A DNA stretch of 64,000 nt from Catonia carolina (Eukaryota > Arthropoda > Insecta > Hemiptera > Achilidae), in assembly GCA_035578175.1 (NCBI GenBank), contig JAQMRL010000001.1, positions 49,313,553 through 49,377,552 on the forward strand, read 5' to 3'. The translations under genes and the position numbers were made by a program. Below are positions 33,853 through 44,440 of the stretch, in pieces. Under the pieces are notes generated by a model. It was not told the DNA's origin, made no database searches, and worked only from the letters and a program-made list of their open reading frames with translations. Each line of letters starts with the position of its first letter. The stretch's first letter is position 1.

Positions 33853-35657
33853 ATCCTGCAATGCAAAAATATAGGTTTCCTAAGTATATACACTTGCTAT
33901 TGCGCGCCATATTTGTTTCATTTTAGAGAAATAGTACTGCTATGATTCAATTAAAATTTGTTACTGATTCAATCTTAGAAAGTGTTTTTTGTAGAACGAT
34001 CACTATAAAGTAGCTACTTTTCTCCGGTACAAAATCCAAAAATAAATCTTAAATTGGCTTGAAAGATATATCGATATAAGTAATCTTTCCCATTTACATT
34101 CTTTCTAAATTGGTTAAGAGAGATTAATTAATAACTACAAAAGTTTGCTCTTTTGGCGGGATTTTCTTTTTCTGAGAAAAGTAGGTTTATTTAGATTAAC
34201 AGCCTGAGGTGTTTTTTTTTGCCGCAAAAGTTAAAAAGAAGTTGCATGAAACAAACAAACTTAAAATACTAAAGCTTTTATATTTATCATGATTTTACAT
34301 GTTTAGTTCAAACAATTTATTTAAGGAAATCTCTTAGAATAAGGGGTTTTCAAAGATTGGCATTTCTTTTTTTATAATGTACATTACTTGATCTAGCAGA
34401 GTCAACATATTTACCAGGAATTCAACTCAATGTTTATTTTGCTTTTTAATCTTGTTTGAGAGTCCAAATTTCTGAACCATAAACGTAGAAGACTTTAAAC
34501 AATTAACGTTGCTCTTCTTAGCTCCGTAGGATCGGCTATGTGATTACTTCACAAAAAAATGTAACATTCTGGTGTTAGTGTACCTTTGCCTACTTATTCC
34601 AAGCCGTCATTGTCTGGTGCACCATGTGACGTTAGAAAAGTGTGTCAAGATATTTTATAGTCATGCATTAATTCAATGAACCCCTTTTCGGTTTTTATAT
34701 TAAGTCCTGACCGTCCAATGACCATATTCACTTAATAATACTTACTTTAAATTGTAATTTTTTGCCAAAAAAATGTGTTAACAGGCGAATAAATGAATAA
34801 ATAGGATACATTTTAAAAATCGGTTAAAAGGGTATTACGGTTAAAACAGGTTGACGAATTTTGCTAGCCTTGGTTTTTCACAGCAGGTAGTTAATATTTT
34901 TTTTATGTAATTATTACTAGTGGACACATAAAGAATTAAAATGATTTGAAGATAGATATTTATGTATATATCTCTATTGTCTCTTCCACGCAAGATAATA
35001 ATATATTAATTTGTGATCAATGGTTATTTTTTTATCATAGATTCAGTATATTTAATATTTTACTTATAATTTTCCAGTTGTCCATAAAGATAATTATTCA
35101 TCCAATAACAGAACTACTCACAATAGTGGTACTTATGGTTACATATTTCATAAACAACTTTTTCTGCTTTGTAACTTAATACGATTTTCAGTTGTTATTA
35201 CTAAACATTGTATTGTTTGATCTACATACATAAATATTATCCTATGTGATTATAGTTTCAGAGTTTTAGTATTACAATTAATACTATACCACCAGTTTAA
35301 AATCACAGTACATTAATGTATATTAAAACGTACTACATTCATATTGCTTATGTTTTGTACATTTTTGTTTAAATTATATGTGTGAGTTTATTTAAAACAT
35401 AAAATTAACATTAATATTAAACTCATTTAACTATTCACTTAAAGCTTAAAAGATTATTGCTAATGTACTTCAATTACTGTTGAAATTATTCACCAGTCCG
35501 GTTTTCTTTTGTTGCACGGTTGGATAGATTTAATAGGAAAATAAAATTGTAATTCTATTAGTGATTAATGAAACGTTCGATAGTTTATATTACTATAAGA
35601 TAAATCCTACCATTTCATATTGTTTTTATTTCAGTTTATAAACTTAAACACTTATTA
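33853..35657. other. AT-rich stretch without recognisable gene
   Basis: A 77-codon plus frame at 34946-35179 is hydrophobic and Ile-rich, but that is expected of AT-rich noncoding DNA. No repeats noticed. Confidence 0.45.
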
Positions 35658-36607
35658 CGAGGGCAGGCTGATAACTTATGAACACATGATTGTAGAACAC
35701 GAAAAAATTAACTTCAGGAGCGTGCCTGGTGGCATTTGGAAGTACTATTTATTCTCTATACGCTTGCACAATTTGAAAACGTTGCGTTCATCAAGTTTTT
35801 TTAGAGTAGTAGAAGTATGGCGTCGTGTTCTGGTGCTATGTCAACGCGATTTACTCACCATGCTGTTATCGAATTTTTAGCTGCTGAGAAAGTGACTGCT
35901 GGTGAGATTCATCATCGTTTAAAGGGTTTAAAGGCTGTTTATTGTGACAATACTTTTGATAGGTCTACTGTTAATCGATGGGTAATAAAATTTCGTGATT
36001 GCCAACCTGAAAAAGTTCTGAACAAACCATCCGCAAATAAACTTCTTTTACTGTGTTTTGGGGTGCTCGCCAAGTTTATGTGACTGATTACCTGGAACGA
36101 GGGGCAATGGTTAATTCTACTCAGTACATACAGACTCTAAAACACCTGCGACGTCGAGTTTGTTGTGTTAGAGGCAGCCTGGCGCCAATAATCTTCCAAC
36201 ATAACGATGCTCGTCCACACACTTCGCGTGCAACAGAAGAGGCTCTGAGAAACCTAAAGTTTGAACCAATTCCCCACCCTCCTTATTCCTCCGACCTCGC
36301 ACCTCGCGATTTTTTTTCCTTTCCTCAAGAGAGTCCTTAAGGGTTATCACTACAGCTCGGATAATGAGGTGAAGACAGCTATTGCGTCTTGGGTTCGAGA
36401 AACGTCGGAAGAAGTTTTAGTGACGGAATGAAAAAAGTTGTTTTACGTTGGGAAAAATGTGTAACGCTTAAAGGTGACTATGTTTAAAAATAAATACATG
36501 ATTTTGAAGGTTAGGAATTTTACTGTAATTTGTTTTTTACCCGATCTTGCGATTTGTTTTGTTCGCGTTCTACAAGCATGTGTGCGTTAGTTATCAGCCT
36601 AGCCTCG
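35658..36607 (+). mobile_element. mariner element, internally deleted, 950 bp
   Basis: TA duplications at 35656-35657 and 36608-36609. The terminal repeat of about 45 bp starts CGAGGGCAGGCTGATAACT on the left; the reverse complement on the right is CGAGGCTAGGCTGATAACT. It continues with shared ACACATG and TTGTAGAAC blocks. A complete mariner of this kind would be about 1.3 kb, so about 350 bp of transposase coding are missing at a junction near 36045. Both ends look intact, so it could in principle be mobilised in trans. Confidence 0.92.
35817..36475 (+). pseudogene. mariner transposase, deleted and frameshifted
   Basis: Starts ATG at 35817 (MASCSGAMSTRFTHHAVIEF), with the helix-turn-helix region running to KFRDCQPEKVLNKPSAN (about codon 75). 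At about 36045 the frame jumps to FWGARQVYVTDYLERGAM, losing the segment with the first catalytic Asp. It then reads IFQHNDARPHTSRATEEALR and SSDLAPRDFF. Counting back 34 residues from the last Asp lands on Asn of HND, where HDN is usual, so the second catalytic Asp is probably lost too. A second frameshift in a T-run near 36310 restores LKRVLKGYHYSSDNEV, and a third near 36425 gives RWEKCVTLKGDYV at the end. Confidence 0.88.
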
Positions 36608-36609
36608 TA

Positions 36610-37409
36610 TATTACACGCAAAATTTAAAGAAGAGTCTGACTCGGAACTATGAAAATAGATTATTACAACGTTCGTACTGTTATACAATTTGAATTGCGT
36701 GCTTTCCAATGGTACCAAAATCTTGTTCCTATAATGAAAAAATTAATTAATTAAAAAAAAAGTCATAGGCCTATATTATTTCTGTTTTTATCTTTGTTTT
36801 TGTCAGATTTCTCGGAATTGCTAGAAGACATTGTAACCAAATTTTCAGGGTTTGTTTAACATGTTAAATTATAGTTCTTAACGGAGAGAAATTGAATATC
36901 TACATTACTTTTTGATAAAAAGTGATTTATTTTTCTACTGGATTGTAGGTAATTATAATTCGGTTTTTAAAATGTGTTTAATTCCACTCAATAAATACCG
37001 ACGTAAGGAATTAAATAAAAATATGGTTGCAAAATATTGAAAATCTACCTCGTCAAATACAACAACAGCAACAACGAAAATGTGACTAATATCAAAGCAA
37101 AGGAATTTTAGGGAGGTACTGTAAAGGTGGTGGGAATTTGTTCTGCCAATTTAAGGCACAAAATAAAATTCCTGACGGGAGTCCCAAAGGGTTAAACAGA
37201 AATTAAGTACATTAAGCCTAACAAATTTCAAAATTTTGATTATATTTTTAAAATTAGAAAGTGTATTACCGAAATAAATGTTCTCTATAGGAAACTATCG
37301 ACAGTTTTACAAAGCACTTCCTAAAAATAATTAACTGTAGAAATATTCAGGTAACAGAAATATATGTTAGGAGAAGAGGTAAAATGAGAAATTATGTAAT
37401 TAGGTAATA
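36610..37409. other. No recognisable gene
   Basis: AT-rich spacer, no motif or shared repeat noticed. Confidence 0.5.
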
Positions 37410-37645
37410 ATTGGGGTTCAACAGACGATGGCTTGGAAAAGTCAGTAAGACAGAGAAGGATAGGTGAAAGGAAAAAGAGTGAGGGTGAAGTAAATCCATT
37501 TATTACAGATGAATTCTGTTAAATATGGGACACCAAGAGAGCAATAAGGCGAGGTGATTCAGCAATAGAAAAAAGCGGAGAAGTTTTGTGTCGCCCCCGA
37601 ACCTAGGAGCCTTGAAAGAGTGAAGACGATGGTGATGATGAATTA
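37410..37645 (+). pseudogene. LINE 3' end, decayed
   Basis: FNRRWLGKVSKTEKDR (37415-37465) resembles the RR..WLGHV.R....R block of RTE-like LINEs. About 150 bp later EKSGEVLCRPRT, EP and KSEDDGDDE (37565-37640) resemble the common ending with a GATGATGATG-type simple tail. All frames are interrupted. Assignment rests on these short blocks in the right order. Confidence 0.45.
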
Positions 37646-39299
37646 ACTGTAAGATCAATTTATGTGGATCTATATTAATCACTGATATTAGTTCAAAAGC
37701 CTATTTATTCGAAGAAGAAAATGTAGAGATATGTTTTTAATTCAGATCGTATACTTAAATTAACCTTAAATTGTTCTCTAAATTTGGATTTTTATTTTGT
37801 GCTGAGTCATGAATTGTGTAAAATCCATTAAGTGAAGACTTTACAAACTGTATTTAAGATAAATTTTCTTTGTTAATAAAGATTAATGGGCACTTGACCA
37901 AGACACAGAGAACAAGTACTATTTAATTGTGTTTACTTTTCCTAGTAGTTTCAAAGCGAAGTGTAAATAGTGATCGTGCGATGGCAGATAAAAAAGTTGA
38001 TGCAGTCAGGAGTTGAACTTATAATGGTAGACGTGGTTTTAGTTTGTTCTTGTTTTTATACTTAGTAGCAGTAAAGCAGCCATTGTAAAGATATATTAAA
38101 AAAGTAAGGAAATATTAAAAATAAACAGCTGTAATAATTGTACGGTAAACTGAGAAACCTATAATTTTTATTTCTGCACATTTGTACAGTTTTCTTGTAA
38201 TTTATTGTAATAATCGGTTATTTCACTAACATGATCGTTTATGACATTTTTGATCTTATTCGGGATATTGGATTTTAAACCCGTTTACCTAATTAACGAA
38301 GGATGAATTTAAAAACTTTTAGGCAAATTTAGAAAGATTAACTATCGTTGATATAATTATTTCAAATAAGATTCGATTACTTTTGGAAATAATTCTACAA
38401 TTTGTTATTTAGTTATTTGTTATCTACTGCTAATTTTTAAATTGTATGATAGAGCTTAAATATTACTTTTTAGTTGTTAATTAAATTCTTTCATCTACAA
38501 GATAAAGAATACACAGAAACGAACGCATACAAAATATTTGTTAAGGTTCAGAATTTAATTCAGAATATAATTTGCTGCGAAACAATTTCTAAAACTTTAC
38601 AAAATGAGAAAATTACAAAGTTCTGAATTTTCCAATAGCTAAAAACAGTAGCAGCAGACCATTGTATTAGAACACGTTAAAAGTTTTGTACACGAAAACT
38701 CTCCTTTTCAAGTAATACGACATTGTTCCCAAAGCTTAATCGGCCTACTCCAAAGATATACATGAACTTAGAAGCAAGCAACTCACTCGTGTGTCAGAAG
38801 GTAAAAATTGTATGTTGTTAATTTCCCTTTTATATTACGATATTAAATTTACGAGTTATTATCTCCATAGAAAAAGAAAAATAAATTTACTAATTTACTT
38901 ATTTTGTATTGTTTTATAGTTGTATGCACTAGTCCTCTAAACACGGGTTATGATATTTTGGAAAGTAACACTTATTAATAAATAAAACATATGTTATTTG
39001 ATTCCTACTCTTACGCAAAAACTGAAATAATACTTAAAATTAATAAATTTATTTCTTTTAGCTGAGGATCTACTACGGCATTACAATTTATTAATTTATT
39101 TGAGCAGTAATTAATTATAACACAGAAAAGAAAGAGAAAAACTTAAGAGAGTCAAACAGCCATAAATCTTAATCTTATCTTATATTTACTAATGATCAAA
39201 TAAAATTCTTCGATTTCAGACTGAGAATGTTACAACAAATTTTGATTAACAGACCAATACTTTACAGTGAAGTATGAAACCGAAAAAAAATCTTTAAAA
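37646..39299. other. AT-rich stretch; contains one half of a short dispersed repeat
   Basis: No gene seen. 38712-38747 is nearly identical to 40283-40318 (34 of 36 bases), starting GTAATACGACATTGTT and ending TTAATCGGCCTA. Confidence 0.5.
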
Positions 39300-39450
39300 T
39301 TAATATAAGCAAATGTTCCGCAAGGAAGCGTTTTGTCTCCTGTTTAGTGTATAACTCCATATTCACTTCCGATCTGCCTCAAAATGATAACAATACAGTG
39401 GCATTTTTTGCCAATAACACACCATTTAAGTTAGTGACCATTAAGTTGGT
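39300..39450 (+). pseudogene. Jockey RT palm scrap
   Basis: ANVPQGSVLSPV (39308-39343) is the RT domain VPQGSVLSPLLYN block. After a frameshift TSDLPQNDNNTVAFFANNTP follows, matching the Jockey stretch that ends in the catalytic FADD; here the acidic pair reads NN. Only about 45 codons survive. Confidence 0.75.
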
Positions 39451-39531
39451 GATGTTAAACGATTGAACTATATCCACGTTTTGTAGTTATATATACTATT
39501 TAAAAAAATAAACATTAAAAATATTAAAATT

Positions 39532-40165
39532 GTTTGTTTTTGGTTAGGACATTAGCCGAAAGGCTGATTTGAACCTCTAGAGGTTTTACTAAATAAAACG
39601 CTGAGTGAGGTAGTTTGCCATTACCTCACTTGGTGGAAAAGTATGCTTATTAGTATACCGATCTCTCTGAAAAGCATCTACTTTCCACCCTGCAAATGCC
39701 ACCTTCACTTCATTCATTACATTGTCTGGTTGTATAATGAAATTCATGATTCTTAGAGGAGGGAAAGCTGACTACACCTTAACGAACTAGAGACTGCAGA
39801 TGAAGACGGAGCATAGTGATCTAGATCACAGCACAGAGCCAATTGATTTTCGTTAATCGTATCTTGCGTTGTCACGTTGTGGTCCCGCTGTGGATGACAG
39901 CCTAACAAAAAGTCAGCTGGAGTTCGGCGGAACAGAGTGTGCCTTACCGAAGATCAACCTCACACCCGACCTTGGCTGTTATTGGCTATATCTCATATGG
40001 AGTCTTTAGTTCGTTAGAGTGTAGTGTCTTTTACACCTCTACCTCTTCTGTTCTTAAATGCTACAGTCATATAGTTGGCTGACCATAAGAAACAGAACTG
40101 CTTTTTGTACCCCTAGAACTAGCAGATAAATGGCATATGATTTAACACTCCACCAGCCTGTTATG
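39532..40165 (-). repeat. (CAA)-tailed retroposon, copy 3, carrying a nested MITE
   Basis: Minus orientation: the 5' end CCATAACAGGCTGGTGG is near 40165 and the 3' end CTAATGTCCTAACC near 39541, with the (CAA) tail eroded to AAACAAACAA. It is interrupted at 39775-40021 by the inverted-repeat element listed next. Subtracting that insert gives the usual ~390 bp. No target duplication found. Confidence 0.75.
39775..40021. mobile_element. 247-bp MITE with ~34-bp TIRs, TA target
   Basis: The left end CACCTTAACGAACTAGAGAC matches the reverse complement of the right end CACTCTAACGAACTAAAGAC; similarity continues through about 34 bp. TA flanks both sides (39773-39774 and 40022-40023). The other (CAA)-element copies read straight across this point (CTGACTAGAGTCTTTT-like), giving a natural empty site. 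TA duplication and CAC start fit a Tc1/mariner-superfamily MITE. It is GC-richer than its surroundings. Confidence 0.8.
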
Positions 40166-41352
40166 GCCAAAAAAATTACTTAATAAATACATTTATGTAC
40201 AATTTAACTCGTCTATCATAATGTAAAAGATCTAATTTTTTGTATTATTGTATTACTAACTTACTTATGCCTATTACTTACTGTAATACGACATTGTTTC
40301 TAAAGCTTAATCGGCCTAATGATCTGAAAATATCATTATGATTGTTGTTTTATTTTTATTAATTTTTAGAATTCCTTAATTAATTGTATATTTCTTGACA
40401 TAATTCTAGACTGTTTAAAAAATATTAACATTCAATTTTACGTTTTTCAGATTTTGTGCAAAATTTTATTTTATTTGAAAAATGCCAATAGATTTTTTAA
40501 ACGCCATTTTATTGAACAGCACATTTTTACTAATGGCTTTTTAGTTATAATATTCTTATCAAAACAAAATTGTTATACAATCTGCATTTTAAACATTTTT
40601 ATTTTATTTTTACCTAAATGTAGAACTACAAAATAGAATTCCGTGACAAAACTTCATCTGTTCGAAAAATTAGGATCGTAAAGTATACAGGTTCTTATTT
40701 CTTTCAAAGCAAACCTTTTTTATAATTGATTCAGTATGTTAAAACTTTTATTGCACAGACGGTTTTAAATCAATTAGTAACAGAAAAACATAAAATAAAA
40801 ATGAAAGAAACTTTACATTACTTTTCTCAAACAAGAAACAAATAAAGAATCTACCAAGTTTTTAGTTGTATATTAAAAGCTAAAAGTGTACAGTCTCTTC
40901 GATTGCTGATAAATTATTAGCTGTTTTTTCCGTCGGTTCAATACAGTCAGTTAAGTAATTAAATTAATTTTCATTAAGGTGGTAAGACTGATTGTTCATT
41001 TTGTAAAATCCTTAGCCTAACGAAGAATCTTCTCTAATAAATAACTTATCATCCACTCAATCAATTACTGCTTATCTTTTCATTACAAAATGTCTATTAA
41101 TAATCAATCGTAATTTAATTTGCTTTTCCAATTTAAAAAAAATATATAGACTATATTTTTTTAAATAATAATTTAATATGCTCTTAAAAAATTTGCGTAC
41201 TTTAGTTTTACTCATTCCAAACATGTTTTATTGTTAGTTGCTTTTATAAGTAAATTATTTTACGAAGGTTTGTGGAAGCTATCGTATCAACGTTTCCAGC
41301 GGCTCATAAATTATGTTTTGTGTACACATATTACATAATGTTACAGGCCATT
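40166..41352. other. No recognisable gene
   Basis: AT-rich. Includes the second half of the 36-bp dispersed repeat (40283-40318) and a 60-codon Ile/Phe-rich plus frame at 40454-40636 that I do not credit. Confidence 0.5.
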
Positions 41353-41365
41353 CAATATGTATTAT

Positions 41366-41760
41366 GTTGGTGTCGTTTAGGTCATCAGCCGAAAGGCTGG
41401 TTTGAACCTGTAGAGGTTTTACTAAGTAAAATGAGAAGTGAGGTGGTTTACAATTGCCTTCCTCACTGAAAGGAAAAGTACGCTTATCAGCATGCCGGGC
41501 TCTCTAAAAAGCACATATTTTCCACTCTGCAAATGACACCTACACTTTATTCACCACATGGTCTGGCTGTATAATGAAATTTATTACTTTCAGAGGAGAT
41601 AACTCTGATTAGCGTCTTTTACACCTCTACCTCTTCTCTTCTTAAATGATTCAGTCATTTAATTGGCTGACTATGTGACAAGAAACAGAACTATTTATTT
41701 TAGCCCTGCAACTAACAGATTGAGTGTAAATAATTTTACACTTCACCTGTCTGTTATGGG
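41366..41760 (-). mobile_element. (CAA)-tailed ~395-bp retroposon, copy 4, with 13-bp TSD
   Basis: Perfect 13-bp direct repeats CAATATGTATTAT at 41353-41365 and 41761-41773. In minus orientation the 5' end is CCCATAACAGACAGGTGAAG and the 3' end CTAAACGACACCAAC, a diverged (CAA) tail. Over its full length it is clearly the same sequence as copy 2, sharing its 5' start to within about 3 bp. There is no ORF. Two precise TSDs with the same endpoints identify a discrete retroposed unit. Confidence 0.87.
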
Positions 41761-41773
41761 CAATATGTATTAT

Positions 41774-42099
41774 TATATAAAAAAATTACCAACCAATAGT
41801 AATCTTAGGTTATAATTACAAATAACTTTAGTGTTTTTGTTTGTTTTGTTCTGTGCTGTAGGGCAACCTTTACACCCAGTCATTTGACGTATGTGATAGT
41901 TTTTGTTATTTCATCTAAAAAAGGTTTATTTCGGTTTTGTTACCTTAATAAACGAGTCAATTAATAATTTTCAGACGTCTTATTCAAGAGAACAAAGTTG
42001 AGGTTAGGCGCAGACCTGGATGAAGAAAATAGTCATGGTCAAAGAAAATTATAAACTGAAAAAACATGAGGGTGAATCATGAAAAAGGGCGATTAACCA
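41774..42099. other. Possible RTE-like scrap, otherwise nothing
   Basis: A plus frame near 41985-42050 reads LIQENKVEVRRRPGWRK then SWSKKI. It recalls the GRRGPGRRR-SWL block of the LINE at 51.2 kb; too short to be sure. Confidence 0.3.
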
Positions 42100-42149
42100 C
42101 AGTTGTATTCAATCTTCATTGATTGAGTCGCCACTCTAAGAAAAAGAAA

Positions 42150-42790
42150 TAAACAAGTAGGCAAGACTACCCTTTGACAAAACACGACTCAATCAACTTA
42201 CAAATAACTTGAAATCAATCATACGTAAATTGAAGACAGAAAATCTTGTGAAGAACCCGAATACGAAAGATGAAAGTCTATGGAAAGAAACCAATAAACT
42301 CCTAAACACTATATCTTCATTGCTCTTCTCTTCGAAAACTGGACAACACATGGGCAAAATCTGATAATGAAAAAACCATCCTATTTGCTAATCATTTGGA
42401 AAAGACGCTCCAACTTTAAGATCTTAAAATTCCGTTTACAAGGCAAGTAGTTGAGTACAGCTACAGCGATTTTCACAGAAAATTGCATGATCAACCCAAC
42501 AAATTTATCACCAAACTATCGGATGCATCACTACCAGGGAATCCGCAACGCAGATTAAAACGTCAGTGGGCTAGAGACCTTCTGTGAAAGTGATTTATTT
42601 ATTTTTTTTCATTCTTCATTTCTTGTAACATTGTTATTTATCATTCATGCATTTTGAACATTATCTCATAGAACATATACCAATGGTTATCACTGTTCAT
42701 TTTCATTTCTTTTTCTTGCCATCCTTTCTTTACTTTTATAAAATTTGCTCGATGCAACGTAGTATATAGTTGCAAATAAAGTTATTAAAG
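42150..42790 (+). pseudogene. Jockey LINE, internally deleted, with 3' UTR
   Basis: The linker region reads LNQLTNNLKSIIRKLKTEN, SLWKETNKLLNT and, after a frameshift, NTWAKSDNEKTILFANHLEK (the G.WA.SD.EKA.LFA.HL block). Soon after, at 42480-42585, the frame jumps to the very end of ORF2: HDQPNKFITKLSDASLPGNP then QRRLKRQWARDLL and stop. The RT domain has thus been deleted, joining linker to C-terminus. The 3' UTR runs to about 42790, with AATAAAG at 42775 and an A-rich end (GATAAAAAAGAAG). The 61-codon frame at 42770-42955 is not considered real. Confidence 0.7.
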
Positions 42791-42800
42791 ATAAAAAAGA

Positions 42801-43744
42801 AGGCAATGTGTAGAATTTTCAGTCAGTTTAAAGACTCGTTAAATAAGATAGGCTCAAGGAACTTTCTTACTCGTTGGCCTAACGAGCCAAATCTAATAAA
42901 CCTTTTTAAAAATGATTTAGTAATGTTTAGCCAGTTTGTGACAGAATTAGATTAGATATTATCTTAATGATAAATACATTACTAACACTACATCTTGGCT
43001 AAGTGTCTTTGACGTCCGGGAATGTTTAGAGTTGAATTAGTAATTAATGTAATGTACAGTGCATAAATAATTTAATCAAATTGTATGCATAATCGTAAAC
43101 AAGGCTGTTTGGATGTAACTTAGAAGTGCATGTTCTTCAATTAGCGTTGTCTGACCGCATCACAAGCTCACTGAGAACTATCAATCAATGTTATTCCTCA
43201 ACAAATTCAATATCCGACAGAGATTTTAATATAAGAGAATTTAATTTGAAGGAAATTACCAATTCTTGTTGTATTTCTCACTTAACGGTCATATGCAGAT
43301 AGAGCGTTGCACCCCGACTCTTCACCCTTGATCTACTAGTTTTATGGCAATAAATAAAGTTTAGTTACTTCTTTTACGTTTATGTAAATAAATTTACTGA
43401 AGCGTTTACGAGAACAGGTAAAACTGATAGCAACTCCCCATTTATATCTTCTGAAAAAGTTTTACTTAAGTCTGGGTTTTGGCTGCAAAATATATTTTAT
43501 TATGCAGGTAAACCCTTTTTTGAGGTGATGATGTCATTTTGAAGGTAAGAAGGTAATGTTTCTGAAGATATCTAGTGTATCGATAAGGAGTTATACTTTT
43601 CAATTTAGTGAGATAGGCTGTGAACCATTTCCACAATACTATTCCTAGGGATCAAACAAACTATTTAGCTATTTAAACAAACAAAGATGATGTGACATAT
43701 TTAATTAAAATTTTTATTTAAATGTAACTTTTAATTTATTCTTT
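42801..43744. other. No recognisable gene
   Basis: AT-rich spacer without motif or shared repeat. Confidence 0.5.
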
Positions 43745-43749
43745 ATTAA

Positions 43750-44440
43750 CTATTGAGCCATGTCCTCCAAGAAGGTTGGGGGGTCACCTTAGTTACAATA
43801 ACTTTAAATGCTGCAGCTCTAAATAAAGCAGTGAAGTTGGACCAATTTCTCAAGTTCTTTAACTAGGATATTCGTCATCTACCATGAATTATTTTTCCCA
43901 TATTTTTTTCCTGAATTATTACTTTAGAATAAGCTGTACTTCTTTCCTCATATCACATGGCCCAAGTATTGGAACTTTCGTTTTTTTACGGTTCCTATAA
44001 CTTCTTTCTCCTTTTCCATCATTCTGAGAACACGCTTAATTGTAATGGGATCTCTTTAAAATCCACTATAGCTCAACTTCAAAATCCTTCGATACTACCA
44101 CATTTCGAACGCCCTTGTCAGTAATTCGAATTAGTCTGTAATGTTTTTCTTCAAGGTTCAGGCCTCTATCTCGTAAAGCAAGACTGAATATACATAACAT
44201 CTCAGCAGTCTAAGTTTTAACTTTGAGATCTCTACTGCACAGATTCCTTTTGTTGATAACTGTACTTGGTTGTCCAATTCTTTTTTTGATTTCTTAAGCA
44301 CAGTCGTTATTCTCATTGACAATCGTTCACCAATAATATTGTATTGTTTGACTGTGCCGATATATTTTTTGTGAATTTTCAAGGTTTTTGGTATCAGATG
44401 TGCTTTTAAAATTACCATGAACTTAGATCTGTTATTCTTA
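43750..44440 (-). pseudogene. RTE-like LINE C-terminal half, decayed
   Basis: Upstream part 44158-44418: MVILKAHLIPKTLKIHKKYI then VKQYNIIGERLSMRI (KFMVI..., ...VKQYKYLG... region) and LRLLRCYVYSVLLYEIEA, the thumb block. Continuing at lower coordinates in shifted frames: YRRILKLSY, RMMEKEKEVIGTVKKRKFQY then LGHVI, and LVKELEKLVQ, ending NLLGGHG-like. The order matches the intact ORF at 51.3-52.3 kb (RRMLKISWTEHV...LQYLGHVMR...). It is much older than that copy, with a stop or shift every 20-40 codons. Confidence 0.8.
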
